A stretch of 64,000 nt of DNA from contig JAODUP010000035.1 in NCBI GenBank assembly GCA_025642065.1, forward strand, positions 877,501 through 941,500. The letters are read 5' to 3'. This document shows positions 49,842-62,062 of the stretch, in pieces. Positions within the stretch are counted from its first letter, which is position 1, and the number at the start of each line of letters is the position of its first letter. The notes beneath the pieces were generated by a model. That model was given only the letters and a program-made list of their open reading frames with translations, ran no database searches and was not told where the DNA came from. A program made the position numbers and the translations under genes. This DNA is from Paralvinella palmiformis. Taxonomy: Eukaryota > Annelida > Polychaeta > Terebellida > Alvinellidae.

Positions 49842-50013
49842 TTTGGACCACAGATCACTACTACCCGTGTTCGAATCCCGGCGTGGGCATATCTGAAGGT
49901 TGTTTCATCTTTGACTTCGTTTCATTACCTTTGGAGGTCGCTCGGCCCATTTAGTCTACCATGTGCACAAAAGTGGCCGTAAAACATCAATCATCATCAT
50001 CATCATCATCATC
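49842..50013 (+). mobile_element. SINE subfamily A, 5' truncated
   Basis: Starts at TTGGACCACAGATCAC right after an ATCT tract. B-box, body and long (ATC)n tail are intact and close to the 46.85-kb copy. Confidence 0.93.
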
Positions 50014-50019
50014 GTCATC

Positions 50020-51150
50020 TGTCTATGTCTAATTTGTCTATCTTACTGTTTGTTTATCGATCTATATGTCTATCTGATATTCTGCCTTTATGGCTCCCTT
50101 ACCACTCTATATATCTATCTATATATTTATCTGTCTATCTATAGACGCATATCACGATAACACCCCGATCGAGTAACAATCCTAACCAGGAATACGCACA
50201 CAATCCACGATGTGACGAACAATCTTACTAAAATTCATATGGCATACTTCCGGTACTTTCTGAATTATTTCATCAAACTGGAAAAATATAAACAATTCAG
50301 TTTTTAGTCGGAAAGTACATTAACCCGGCCAATGATAATAAAAAACTTGGAGAGGCGGATGTTTTGAGATATTGCGCGTCAAATATCAGTCTCTGTGAGG
50401 CGCAATCTGGAAGCTGTCAAAATGAGGAAACCGCAAAAGGTAAATTGATATGTTTCTGGCAAACAGTTTATCGAAATTTGTAAATACCATTGTCTAATTA
50501 ATAAATATCCACTGACACACATTTAAAACATAACATCAACTAGTTCATCTGAACGCTTCAACTAGCGCGTGATCGGTTATGGAAGATTTAAGATGGGGGA
50601 ACGTTCTGAAAAAAAGTTAAAAAGGATGTTGTTTTCTTTCAAATTGAATGTTTACTGAAATATCTCGGCGACCTTTTGATAGCACATACATTGCTGAGAG
50701 TAATATTATGTTATTTAAGCGATCCTTTTAGTCGAGATATTTTTATACGAGTTTTCATTTTGCCAACTTTTCGTTAAAGATGATAGGCCGCGCGATACAA
50801 ATTTCCTGTTTATCGTACCGATAAGGCAATGGTGAAAAATTGTCGGCCCGAAAGCCTTCGAAGAGAAACAATTACCATATTATCAATGGCCTTGCTGGCC
50901 GCTTCCTATCGCCATCTAGCGGATCCAATCTGAGCAAGAGATGCGGCCGATAGTTCGCTTGATGACGGCGGAAGCAATAAGAGGAAGGTCAGAAGGGCAA
51001 CAAGCAGGTAGGATTACTGCATCTTATTCGATTTTCTTCTAAATGTGTACTGATTAATCGACGCGGTATCGTATTCTCATTTGCACTGATAGTGGCAGCT
51101 CGCCTGGCGTGGACGAGATAGGACTGAACACACGTAAACGCATACGCGCA
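50020..51150. other. Low-repeat non-coding stretch
   Basis: A few ATCT words at the left; from about 50.2 to 51.0 kb the sequence is free of microsatellites. No exon recognised. Confidence 0.4.
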
Positions 51151-51164
51151 TACATACACCGCGT

Positions 51165-51215
51165 GCTCGCGCGCACGTATACGTACACGCGCGCGCGCGC
51201 GCGCACATACACGCA
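51165..51215. repeat. Alternating CG/CA tract, Z-DNA-prone
   Basis: A run of GCGCGC with CGCACGTA words. A similar CG/CA/TA tract lies at 51,550-51,601. Confidence 0.8.
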
Positions 51216-51219
51216 CATT

Positions 51220-51770
51220 TACGGCTATCATCTCATCCGCACAAAAGCAATTATCGAAAGAGCACGGGTATCTAGATACCCCATTGTGCTGACCTTGTAT
51301 TCATGACCGGTCTTTAAAGGAGCAAGATTTGCGATTGCCGCAGCAGGTAGTTTACTGGGATAATTTCCAGTTGGAAGTAACTAAACTTTGGCTTCTTCGT
51401 ACTCCCCAACAAGTGATTGGAAAACAGGCTTCAAGGTCTGGGTGCCATCTTGGTCACCAAATATTGGCCAAAGGGGAATCCCTACTTTGGCTTCCCTCAT
51501 TTCCTGTTTAATTCATCACGAATACACGCTATTGTAATCGAGTAATGCGACACACACGCGCGCGCGAGCGCGCACGCACGCATATATATATATATATATA
51601 TTCTGAAAGGGTTACTAAGTGTACCAATTTCCTGATATTTATTTACATTTCCAGTGTGCTTTTAAAAGACCGGACTTTTTGAACTGTCATGTCGATGGCG
51701 AATCTAGGTGTCACTTTTGTGCACCTGAAAAGGCGATTGCCACTTAATAACAATAGAGATACACGTCTAA
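51220..51770. other. No supported gene; CG/CA/TA tract at 51.55 kb
   Basis: Unique apart from the dinucleotide tract. Confidence 0.5.
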
Positions 51771-51774
51771 CTGA

Positions 51775-52095
51775 CCGCCCTCTCTAGTAAGAACGAGTCA
51801 AAGGTGTGGTAAGCAATGCTCCCATAAAATGTATCTAAAAACTTAGAAATGTGAACGACCGAGATCAAGTACCGGGAGAAAGCAACCTTGAACATGCGAA
51901 TTATTAGAACCGATTTACACTTTGAAATGGATACGATGTCTAACAGGTAGCATACGTACGTTTTGAATGATTGGAACGATATGACCATGTTTTCTAGTAG
52001 TTGTCACTATGCTAGCTGCATCATTCCGTTTTAGCTGAAGGCGATTGATGTTATAATCAGATACGCCGTGTAATAAGGTCAACGTGACAAATGCT
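51775..52095 (-). mobile_element. LINE RT C-terminal remnant
   Basis: The minus-strand frame reads TLLHGVSDYNINRLQLKRND, then TTTRKHGHIVPIIQNVRM and LPVRHRIHFK. This is the conserved CR1/Jockey-like block 'RLQ..QNAAAR...TRK..HITPVL..LHWLPV..RI.FK'. Later parts are frame-shifted. Confidence 0.75.
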
Positions 52096-52099
52096 TGTT

Positions 52100-53215
52100 G
52101 TGTAAAAAATGTTTCAGAGAGTGGATACAAGTCGGCATATTGGTATACTGGTGTGACTTGTTTACTCGTGTAAATACTCCCATCGTGAGCCATTAGATAT
52201 GATGAAATCTTCGCTAATTTGTGCTATTGGTGTTTTATTAAGTACACGAACTCGTGTCATCCGTAGCCGAACATCGACATTCCAACGTCCCGAATCTTCC
52301 GACGAAGTAATTTTATTCGTTGTCAGGATTCGGTGAGATGAGAAAATGAAAGGGCCAAGAAGTCGAGCCCTTGGAAGATCAGCTAAGAAAAAAAAGGACA
52401 TCCGACAGAGATGACAGTACTTGCACCTACGCGTCCACGCACGCACGTCCTCTGCACAAACTTCTCACATGATGCCGATATTACTTGGCAGTTGCGACAA
52501 TCGCTTAAAGGAAAGTTCCTTGCGGTTGTTCGGTATTCCTTTCTCGTGTTTCCGTTCACGCGTCTGCAGTTTGAATGGAGATTGGTCTGCTCGTTCTGAC
52601 CCGTACGTATGTGGTATAACATACCTGTTGAGCGTATACGTCGGCGTTAATTACTAAGTCGTGACCTGGCTGTTATACTTGATTATTGGCATTAAACTAC
52701 GTTTCCAGTTGCCTTTTATCACCTGGATCATGGACACAATAGATTCATTATTGGAGACGCCGTGCCGTGTTACAGATGGCTCCCCGATACAGTGTATTAT
52801 GCTATTATCATTGTTGGCTCTTTTTTTGGAAAATGTCTCCTTTGCTTTTTGACCTTGAAGCGGAGAGAGGACGATAGGGCAGTAGGGCGGAAGTCAGGGG
52901 AGAGGCCAGGTGAAGGAAAGGGGGAAAAATTGCGCTATTCAAGTCGGGGAAACCTGCCGGTATAATTCCGCTTCCCCGTCGATACTCCTTTGTGTGCGTT
53001 CAGAGCGCTTCCTCCACTTTGTAACAACACCAACAACAACAACAGCACCAGCAACGACAATGATAGTCGTACGCAGATTAGGTGTCGCCATCAGGTTTAT
53101 GTTATCTCTTATTCGTATCAGTTACCCATCCATTATTAGGCTTTATTCGTTCGGAGAAGAAGGTCTGTGTTTGTCTTTAGTAAAGTACAGCTCGCAGCTA
53201 ACGAGACTGATCGGC
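52100..53215. other. No supported gene
   Basis: Overlapping short frames near 52.4-53.0 kb have no domain and no consistent splice sites. A CAA-rich block lies near 53.02-53.05 kb. Confidence 0.4.
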
Positions 53216-53265
53216 GTTACATCATCATCATCATCATCATCACACACACACACACACACACACAA
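53216..53265. repeat. (ATC)n and (CA)n
   Basis: Short ATC then CA tracts. Confidence 0.85.
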
Positions 53266-53409
53266 CATCATATTGCAGTCTGTCAATGGATCAATTTCTT
53301 TTCACTAACATATAAGATGGACATTATTCAATATAAAGCAATACTGACTTTTAAAAATGCACAAAAAGCACAGGAGTACATATTGAAACTCAGATGTTTA
53401 TCGCTGATT

Positions 53410-53410
<1 letters not shown>

Positions 53411-53454
<44 letters not shown>

Positions 53455-53547
53455 TTGTATATGTATGTGTGTGTGTGTGTGTACATGTGTATGCGTGTGT
53501 ACACGTATGTATGTATCCGTGTATGTACATACGAACACACATACTCC

Positions 53548-53595
<48 letters not shown>

Positions 53596-53656
53596 CTAAT
53601 ATGCACCCATATACGCACACACCACTACACACACACACACACAACACACACACACA

Positions 53657-53695
<39 letters not shown>

Positions 53696-53705
53696 AACAC
53701 GTATG
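53411..53705. repeat. Mirror-like (AT)/(TG)/(CA)/(AT) microsatellite block
   Basis: AT arrays at 53,413-53,448, 53,569-53,595 and 53,662-53,692 alternate with TG and CA runs over almost 300 bases. Confidence 0.93.
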
Positions 53706-53904
53706 CGCGCTTGTGTACAGCGTGCGTTGAACACTTAGTGTGGATGTCGCATAAAATTATTCTCAGGTATAATAAATGACTACATTAATATTACAGACAC
53801 TGTCCAGGTATCAATTTCCTTAAGCGACATGTGTGTGAATTACTCCTCCCCCTTGCTTTCGTTTCGGCGTTCGAATGTAATAGTAACCAGATCCGGAACT
53901 ACTT

Positions 53905-54742
53905 TTAGTCGCTAGTGCCACCTATCGCATAAACTGTGACATGTTTCTTAGCGCCGGTAGAAACATCACCATCCGAATCACAAGTTTCTGACTTCTCCCC
54001 GCTTTCTACCGGAGCCCCTCCCTTCTTCGATCCCGAGTCGGATCCCGTGTCCGGCGCGCGCTGCCCGTCCCGACTGATCTCCCTCATTACCGGCACGGGT
54101 GCGGCGGCGGAACCGGAAGCGGGAATTTCTCGATTTAGCGGAAGATAGTCCGGGGAATCCCGCCCGGTCGCCGCCTCGTCGTTTCCGGCGCCCTCCGAGC
54201 CGGCGGCCATCCCGCGTTGGGCGCTAGCCGGCGGCGTCGGCAAGCAGGGGCAGATAGGTAGGCTGCCCATCTTCGGCCGGTGGCTGCTCCTTCGGCGCGT
54301 TGATGTAGACGTGTAGATCCTTAGCCTTGTTGATGTTGTTATCCTTCTCGCAGTCGGACGGCTTCAGGTAGTGGTCGGCGTCGACGCCGTAGCGCTCCTC
54401 GTAGGCGCTCATCGGCGCGATGTACTCGGAGTCGACGTTCACGTTCTTCCGGCCGTACTTCTCCACGGCCTCCTTCCGGTGCACGTCCCTGTAGCACGGC
54501 GGCGGCGTGCCCCTGCATGGCATCAGGTAGCCCTCGTCCCCCTCGGGCCCGGTCCACGCCGGCCACCTCACCCGGCTTCGGCGGCAGCGGGACGGCTTTC
54601 CTCTGCCAGCTGGCCCAATCCTTGTTGATGTCGCGGCCCCGCTTCGACGGGAAGCGCTTGTTCAGCTCTGGGTCGTTCTCTTTTCCCCCGGAACACAAAT
54701 CGACGGCGTACGGCGACGGGTCTAAATCGGCGTACACGTTGT
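53905..54742 (-). CDS. Terminal exon: tyrosine-containing tail, two frame breaks
   Basis: The exon opens after acceptor TTTCCAG with NVYADLDPSPYAVDL. Frame 1 runs to about 54,540, frame 2 (GPEGDEGYLMPC to QPTYLPL) to about 54,245, and frame 3 (SPDYLPLNREIPAS to VTVYAIGGTSD) to the stop at 53,905. Each change is +1 in the reading direction and lies at or near a homopolymer: C5 at 54,538-54,542 and G4 at 54,247-54,250 on the plus strand. Repeated tyrosine motifs (YADL, YIAP, YLKP, YLPL twice) and consistent composition across the breaks argue that all three pieces belong to one coding sequence. The exon is much GC-richer than its surroundings. An alternative is that the protein ends at 54,224 in frame 2. 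Confidence 0.75.
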
Positions 54743-55940
54743 CTGGAAATAGATAGAACGCTATTTATCTATGGTACAACACCGGAAATTGGCAAATCGT
54801 TTTACTAAAGGTGATGATTGGTGTTTTACAGCCATTTTCTGTGCACCTGATAGGCTAAATGGGCCGAACGACCTCCAAAGGCAATGAAGCGAAGTCAAAG
54901 ATGAAACACCCTTCACGCCAAGATTCAAACTCAGGTGGTAGTGATATTACTTGTACAGCGCCTTTGAATGGCTCCTGCTAGTAAGGGCGGTTTATTAAAT
55001 ATACATTATTATTATTATTATTATTATTATTACTAACGCGCTATCAGTTATACCACGAAGGCGCGCTAAAATGGCGAAAATGAGAAAAGACAAAACAGAT
55101 CGAGAGAGACCCGATACATAGCCGATTGTTTAGGTGCCTGATCTATAAACTGGCTACTTAACTGGACGACAAAGAAAATGATTGATAAATGGAAACACAC
55201 TGGTGTTTATTTCAATTATGCTACTAGTACTGCTACCACTATTATTATTATTATTATTATTATTATTATGGTTATATCCAATACATGGAGGTCAGTTTGA
55301 TTGTCTCCATTCTGTAATTCAGTACGTAATTGATGATTCAGATGTTTAATGTAGTAAACCGGCCCCCATTCTTCGTCTTACCTTTAAACACCGTTTATAG
55401 AACATTGTTTGTGCAATTTGTAAATAACAACTCAACCAAGGGTGCCGTGACACGTGATTCACCGGAGAAAGTCATTTATCCTTTGACTACTTCTAAATTA
55501 CATTTCTTTTGATGTTATCTTGTGTGGTCTTACTTGGCCAAGCATTTCTTGATTGAAACCGACATCTAATCCGGCGGCCACATTGTTGACTGGCACAAAG
55601 TACTTCCTGCGCAGCATTTCTTTGGTGAAATGTTTGCATACGATTTCCGAGCCTTACTTCTGACGTAGCACGCACTACTTGGCAGCCAGAGCCAGACTAC
55701 ACGAGGCAAACTACAGAATAGGCTCAATATTCCAACCCTAGCTTTCTTAGCTCACTAATATCTCACCACTTAGCTGAACCCCAAAAAGAAATTATGGAAG
55801 TATGAAGTTCGTGACTTTAGCAATACCACTTTGATATTATGGAATACTCTGTCTGCATGTTAGAGACTGTGTACAATTATATATATATATATATATATAT
55901 AATCTTAGAGAGGCTTGATAGATCGGGTGCTATACAAATG

Positions 55941-56029
<89 letters not shown>

Positions 56030-56372
56030 AGATATATAAATTTGGTAAGCTATGTTAAGCATCCTGATATTTGAATCACCACATTTTCTTCCCTTCTTGG
56101 CTTAAGTAGCGGAAGTGAGTTTGAACTCATCGAACTTCCTGACCTGGTCTACATAGGTTGTCAGGAAACCGTCTCTATGATAGGGGCAAAAATACTTGTC
56201 AGAGTTACCTATGCGGCAACCCACGACTTTTTTACCGACTTTGTAGTAGATTTTGTGCAGACCTTTCCATCAGTTCATCTGAGTCTTTGTAATCTTTATA
56301 CGTTGGTGCAGGAGAATCCCGAATTAGCAGCAACCGCATGTTTATGGCAGGTTTAGCACAAAGCTAAGTTTA

Positions 56373-56417
<45 letters not shown>

Positions 56418-56553
56418 ACACACACACATACAATATCACATATGTAAGTCAGATAATATACCAGCTGCGAATGTAAATGAATTGTTAGGAAGCGCTTTAT
56501 CAAAGGTAGAATGGCAAAACTGGCATATCGTATTACTAAATGAAGCGAATAGC

Positions 56554-56586
<33 letters not shown>

Positions 56587-56866
56587 CACAAACAAATAAG
56601 TGGACAGATATGTCTGTATCTTGTTACAATTTGATATATTTTACCTTCGTGTAGATGTCTCATCTGTGGTGTTGCTGGATTGGAATCAGCTTCGAACGCT
56701 GGATTTATGACTCTGTTTAATTCACACATCGGCATGTTATTAAGCTTTCTGTCAACGATCAATATACAGTTACGTGCGAGAAATATTTGGATACATATTG
56801 ATGCAATGTCTGTTTGCGAGTTTTATACATAAACGTACGTCTGTAATTACGTATTTACGGTTCCTG

Positions 56867-56907
<41 letters not shown>

Positions 56908-58957
56908 GGTATGTTGGGGAGGATGTAGGCTGATATTAGACAGGTAAAATCAAGTTTACATGTATTACCCCCCCCCCTCTATTAGAATGTGTTATTTCCT
57001 TTTGTGACTTCTATGACGTTTTATTGTAACCACATTATTTAATGATTGGCTACAGTTCAAAGTTCAGTTCAAACGAAGACAAAGATATTTTTTATAAAAA
57101 GAAATCTAGAGCGTTTCATCAAATTGTTACAATCAATCAGCTTGGAATGTATTTAATTACAAACGAGGCCAGCGAATTTGTACACCGTATATGCTTAGTG
57201 TCAGTTGTATGTACATGGCAGGCTAAGTGGCCAGACAATCTCTGAAGGCAGCGAGGCAAACGGAAAGATAAAGCATGCTCCAGATAAAGTCAAACCTGGA
57301 TTTGAACCTATGTTCAATATGCTCGTGGCTAAGCGCTCTATCAGTTAGTCCAAAACGGCACCGAATGTAAGCCAGTGGTAGCGTTATGCATAGATTGGTG
57401 TATATTAGGCGCATGTATGTTTATAGGTGTGTGCATAATGGAGTATTGTATGTTTACGTTTAGAAAGACAATAACTTACAATGGGTGTGACCTCTGTTTC
57501 CTCTTGGTTATAACATACCACGGTACCAATATCAAGACAGCCAACGTGATAACTACGATACCGACGAGAAGGTATATAATCCAGGTAGGCAGTCCACCTG
57601 TATACAATACATTAACGTAGAACTCGATGTAAAGAGGCGAAATAAGGCCGCACTGCTTATCAGAGAACAATAAGGCCGCACTGCTTATCAGAGAACAATA
57701 ACTTCATCTAATTGATGGTCTTACGTGAAAGAAAAGTACTTTTTAGAAATATTACGCAAGCGATTTTATTGCGGAAATAATAAACGATGAACTACGAGGC
57801 TATCCAGAACATTAGTGGATCGCAAAACTGCCAATACTCCGGAGAGAATATATTAACCTTTGTAATTAAATTTGAAGTTATTCGTTGAAGCGGGCAAAGA
57901 GCCGAGCTGATTGTTTTGTAGGTTGTTGTACAGGATGACTTCCATATCTTTAGGATCCGGCGCTTCCGTGTTTGTGTACACAGTGTGATACAATATCATA
58001 TCAACTTCCACCGAGCCAGGTCTGTAAATAAGATTGTTTTGATAAAAATAATAATAATAATAATAACAATAACAACAATAACATTACTTGTGATGATAAT
58101 GATGATGATGATGATGTTTTTCATGCTGCTGATGATTATAATAATAATAATCTTGATGATGATGATAATGATGACAAAACATCCACAATAACAATAACAC
58201 TGGAGAGCATACGACACACCAGCTGAACCGGGGTGAATACACACTTTACACACGGATAGGCAAGTGGTGCTTCAACTATCTACCCAAATTTGGCTAGATA
58301 ATATAATGTATAACTGACATGCTATTCATGAATAATCTTTACATTTTATCTGCCAGGAATAGATGACTAACCAGTTTACCTGTCACCGGGCACAATAATT
58401 ATTATCCTTCACATGTCAATGCACCTATTTACTAATGACCTTTTATTATTGCAGGCACAATGCATACCTTATATCTACAATCTCCACCCTTAACGTACTC
58501 TCTTGTAATGAACTGGCATAAATATTGTGCACCTGGAAGCAGACAATGATGACGGTTGTGTACATGGACTGCACTGATTACACGAGGCGCTGTCATTTGT
58601 CAGTTTAGTCAGTTATGGCGTCATATCGTATTTCGGTTATTGGAATAGCTGATCGGTTTGGTTTAGCTGGATAGACGTTACCTGCTGTTTTACTTTCTCT
58701 TTAAATATTTCATCTTGCTCTAGGCTCGGCTCATATTCCATATCTAAGCTAACAGAAACATCATAACGCAGTGTTTCTGCAATGAACAATTTAAATCGGA
58801 GTAAGTTTACTTAGGATGAAACACGCTCTAGTACGTGGCTTTGTGTACGCGTGCGTTCAGATTGTGTATATATTGTATGCGTTTGTTGACTTTGATATCG
58901 ATGTGCCCTTTTCACGTGTATGTATATGCACTGTGTGTGTGTGTGTCAGTGTTTAGG

Positions 58958-58995
<38 letters not shown>

Positions 58996-59282
58996 GGGAG
59001 AGTTTAATAACTGGATTTCCGCCTACACTGACAGATCTACTCAAGCCCACAGTCCGACACAAAGACAGAAGACGAACATAAATGGCGAAATGGACTGTGC
59101 TAAGAGATATAAGTCAAGGCCGTAAACTGTGCTAATTATAACTTATATAGCCTACTCTTGTCTCTTTCGTTCTCGCAGTATAATCCTGTATAATGAGTGG
59201 GACAGCTGCACTGGAAGCCATCATCCAGATTAGTACACATTCCCCCATGTTGACACTGGACATTATGGCAATAATCTGAAAA

Positions 59283-59321
<39 letters not shown>

Positions 59322-61039
59322 TACTTAATCGTTGTATGCTTTACTACATTTAGTGTCGTATAGTGTCGTACCAATTGGTGTTGTTATTGGTGGTGAATAG
59401 AAACAGCTTTCGCCTTCAAACTCCGAAGGACAAAGGCACGTGATATTGTTGTCGCCAAGGACCAAACAGGTGGCACCACTAATACATGGGCTCGGAGCTC
59501 TCTCACATGGCGTAATTATCTCGCAGTTCAAGCCGTACTGTCGTCCGTCACTTGGGCAGTTGCAAGTGTAATCGCTGATAAAAGTCAGATGAATGGAAAC
59601 ATCTTATTTAAAATGAGTTTAAACTCACGTCTACATATGTTGTCTGACTGCACGCATGTATAACCCCACAACAGAAACATATAAATATTTCTACTTACTT
59701 TCATCAACACTTTATTAATAAAATAACTCAATAATAGAACAGTGTTAATTTCTACATCTATTTTAAAACTGATAAATCTATGTCCGCAATAACCATAATT
59801 TCTAACTTAATACTATAGCTTATCGTCCCCTTGTTAGCAAGCTTTACCACTGTTTGACCTAACATGGACATTCCCGTAACTGTGCTTAGTTAAAATAAAT
59901 AAACAAATTAAGAATAAAATCCCCAGCATTCGTTTATTTGTCATTCGGTCTATTACCGTAGGACATAATTAATTATAATTACCCGGTAGAACTGTGTTCC
60001 TGACAAGTTCCGCCGTTCAGACACGGCTTCTCTACACATCTGGCATCATAAAGTACCTGACAGTACCTTCCCGTCCACGGTGGCTTACACTTACAATAGA
60101 CACCGCTGTTGATCTGGTGACAGGTGCCACCATTAAAACAGACAACATTGGAACAGGTAGATGCCAACAAGTCACAGGTAAGTCCAGTGTATCCCAATGG
60201 GCAGATACACCTGAAATAATGCCGTATTACTACCGTACGAATGAACTGCAATAACTAATAACCTGTCATGCCTTTCTGGTACTTTTGCTATCAACACCGG
60301 TTGAAAATGAAATCCTTTCTTTAAAATATATCACACTGAATCAAGACTTCCTTTCCAGATGCAGTTAAAATAGAGAAATCCAACACAAAATGTATTTTTA
60401 TTTTCTAGATATTTTTTAAGTAAATAAATAGAGGCAAGTTAATCATATACTATGTGTTTTAGGAGATGCTTCAACTTGTCATGATGTCATATTTATTGAA
60501 AAGTAATTTGTATTGTTTGTTTTATCAATCTTGAATAGGATTCCCTTTTGTACATTCAATTCTATAAGTCACGTATTCCACGATATACCTGTAGGTGTTT
60601 AGCTGTGTGACGCATCTACCGCCATTGAGACAAGGCGAGGAGTTACAAGGATCATGTTGTATTGGCGTACCTGGGCATCCAGCTATAAATACGATACGTA
60701 TCAGGTACATTGGAAACTAACATATAGACTACATATAATTGATTGCTATGAGATGAGTAGTACAGGAGTTGCCACATATATCTTTGTGATATAGCTCCGT
60801 TAGATTACGTCTTACCTGAAGGACAGGCGTGGCATTCATAACCTTCCGTTTTGTCGACGCAGTATTCATAATCTTTGCATATACGAGGCGTGAGACATTC
60901 ATTAACGTCTATAAAACAATAACAAGAAGGCAAAAAGTTTATTTAGCAAACATAAAGTAGGTGATCGATTAGGTGAGTAGGGCATCGATTATTGACGAAA
61001 CTTGCCAATTTGATCTAGATTATGTAATCATCATTAACA

Positions 61040-61074
<35 letters not shown>

Positions 61075-62019
61075 CTCATCTCATCTCAGGTTATGTTTAC
61101 ACTGACCTAAGCAGTTGGCGCTGACTCGAAGGTCACCTTGTATACCCTGTAGTACACTTGTCCACGCCAGTACGTTGCCATTACCGGGTGTACAGTAGGA
61201 CCTATTGGCCAATGAGGCTATAACGTTCTCCTCTATGATACGATTGTACACGCTCAACTGAGAGATATCGCCGACGTAACCAGTTTTAGTGACAAAATAT
61301 TGTTCTAATTCTCCCAACTGTCTTTGTCCTGAAAGTGATGACCAGACGAAACAAAATATTGTTTGGTGATGTAATAAATCTAATGCTGCTCCCGTAATGG
61401 TGGATTATGAATATGAATTATTTAAAGATAATTGATGATGATGATTGATGTTTTACGGCCACCTTTGTGCACATGGTAGGCTAAATGGGCCGAGCGACCT
61501 CCAAAGGTAATGAAGCGAAGTCAAGGATGAAACAACCTTCAGATATGCCCACGCCGAGATTCGAACACGGGTGGCAGTGATCTGTGGTCTAACACGCTAC
61601 CGCTAGATCACGGAGGTTCCCCCGAATTATTTAAAGAAGTGAGATATTTCATCTGTTATGTGCTGAATCGCAAACACAATTCTCACCAATTACTAGAATG
61701 CCAGGGGCCTCAAGGTGAGTACCCTTCGCTGTCAAGGCGGATCCGGATATCGTACCATTCACGTATATGCGCATATGTCCAGCATCACCCATCCAGATAA
61801 CGCAGATGTGATGCCAGTATCCGTCGTTGAATTTCATATGGGTTTTTACCGCTTCCCCATTAATAATTACCTATATTTAATAGAAATAGATGATTGGTCC
61901 ATTACAGATTATAGTCATTAATTAAAATGTAAACGATTGTAATTTAAATATTCTTGTGAAAACAATTGGAATTGTCAGAATTATGTAGCCAAGAGTTTGC
62001 TCTCTCTCTCTCCCTTTGT

Positions 62020-62062
<43 letters not shown>

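Noticed and set aside
53905..54742. Treating the three open frames as three small genes
   Set aside because: One acceptor, continuous composition, shared tyrosine motifs and a length two bases over a multiple of three favour one exon with two +1 breaks.
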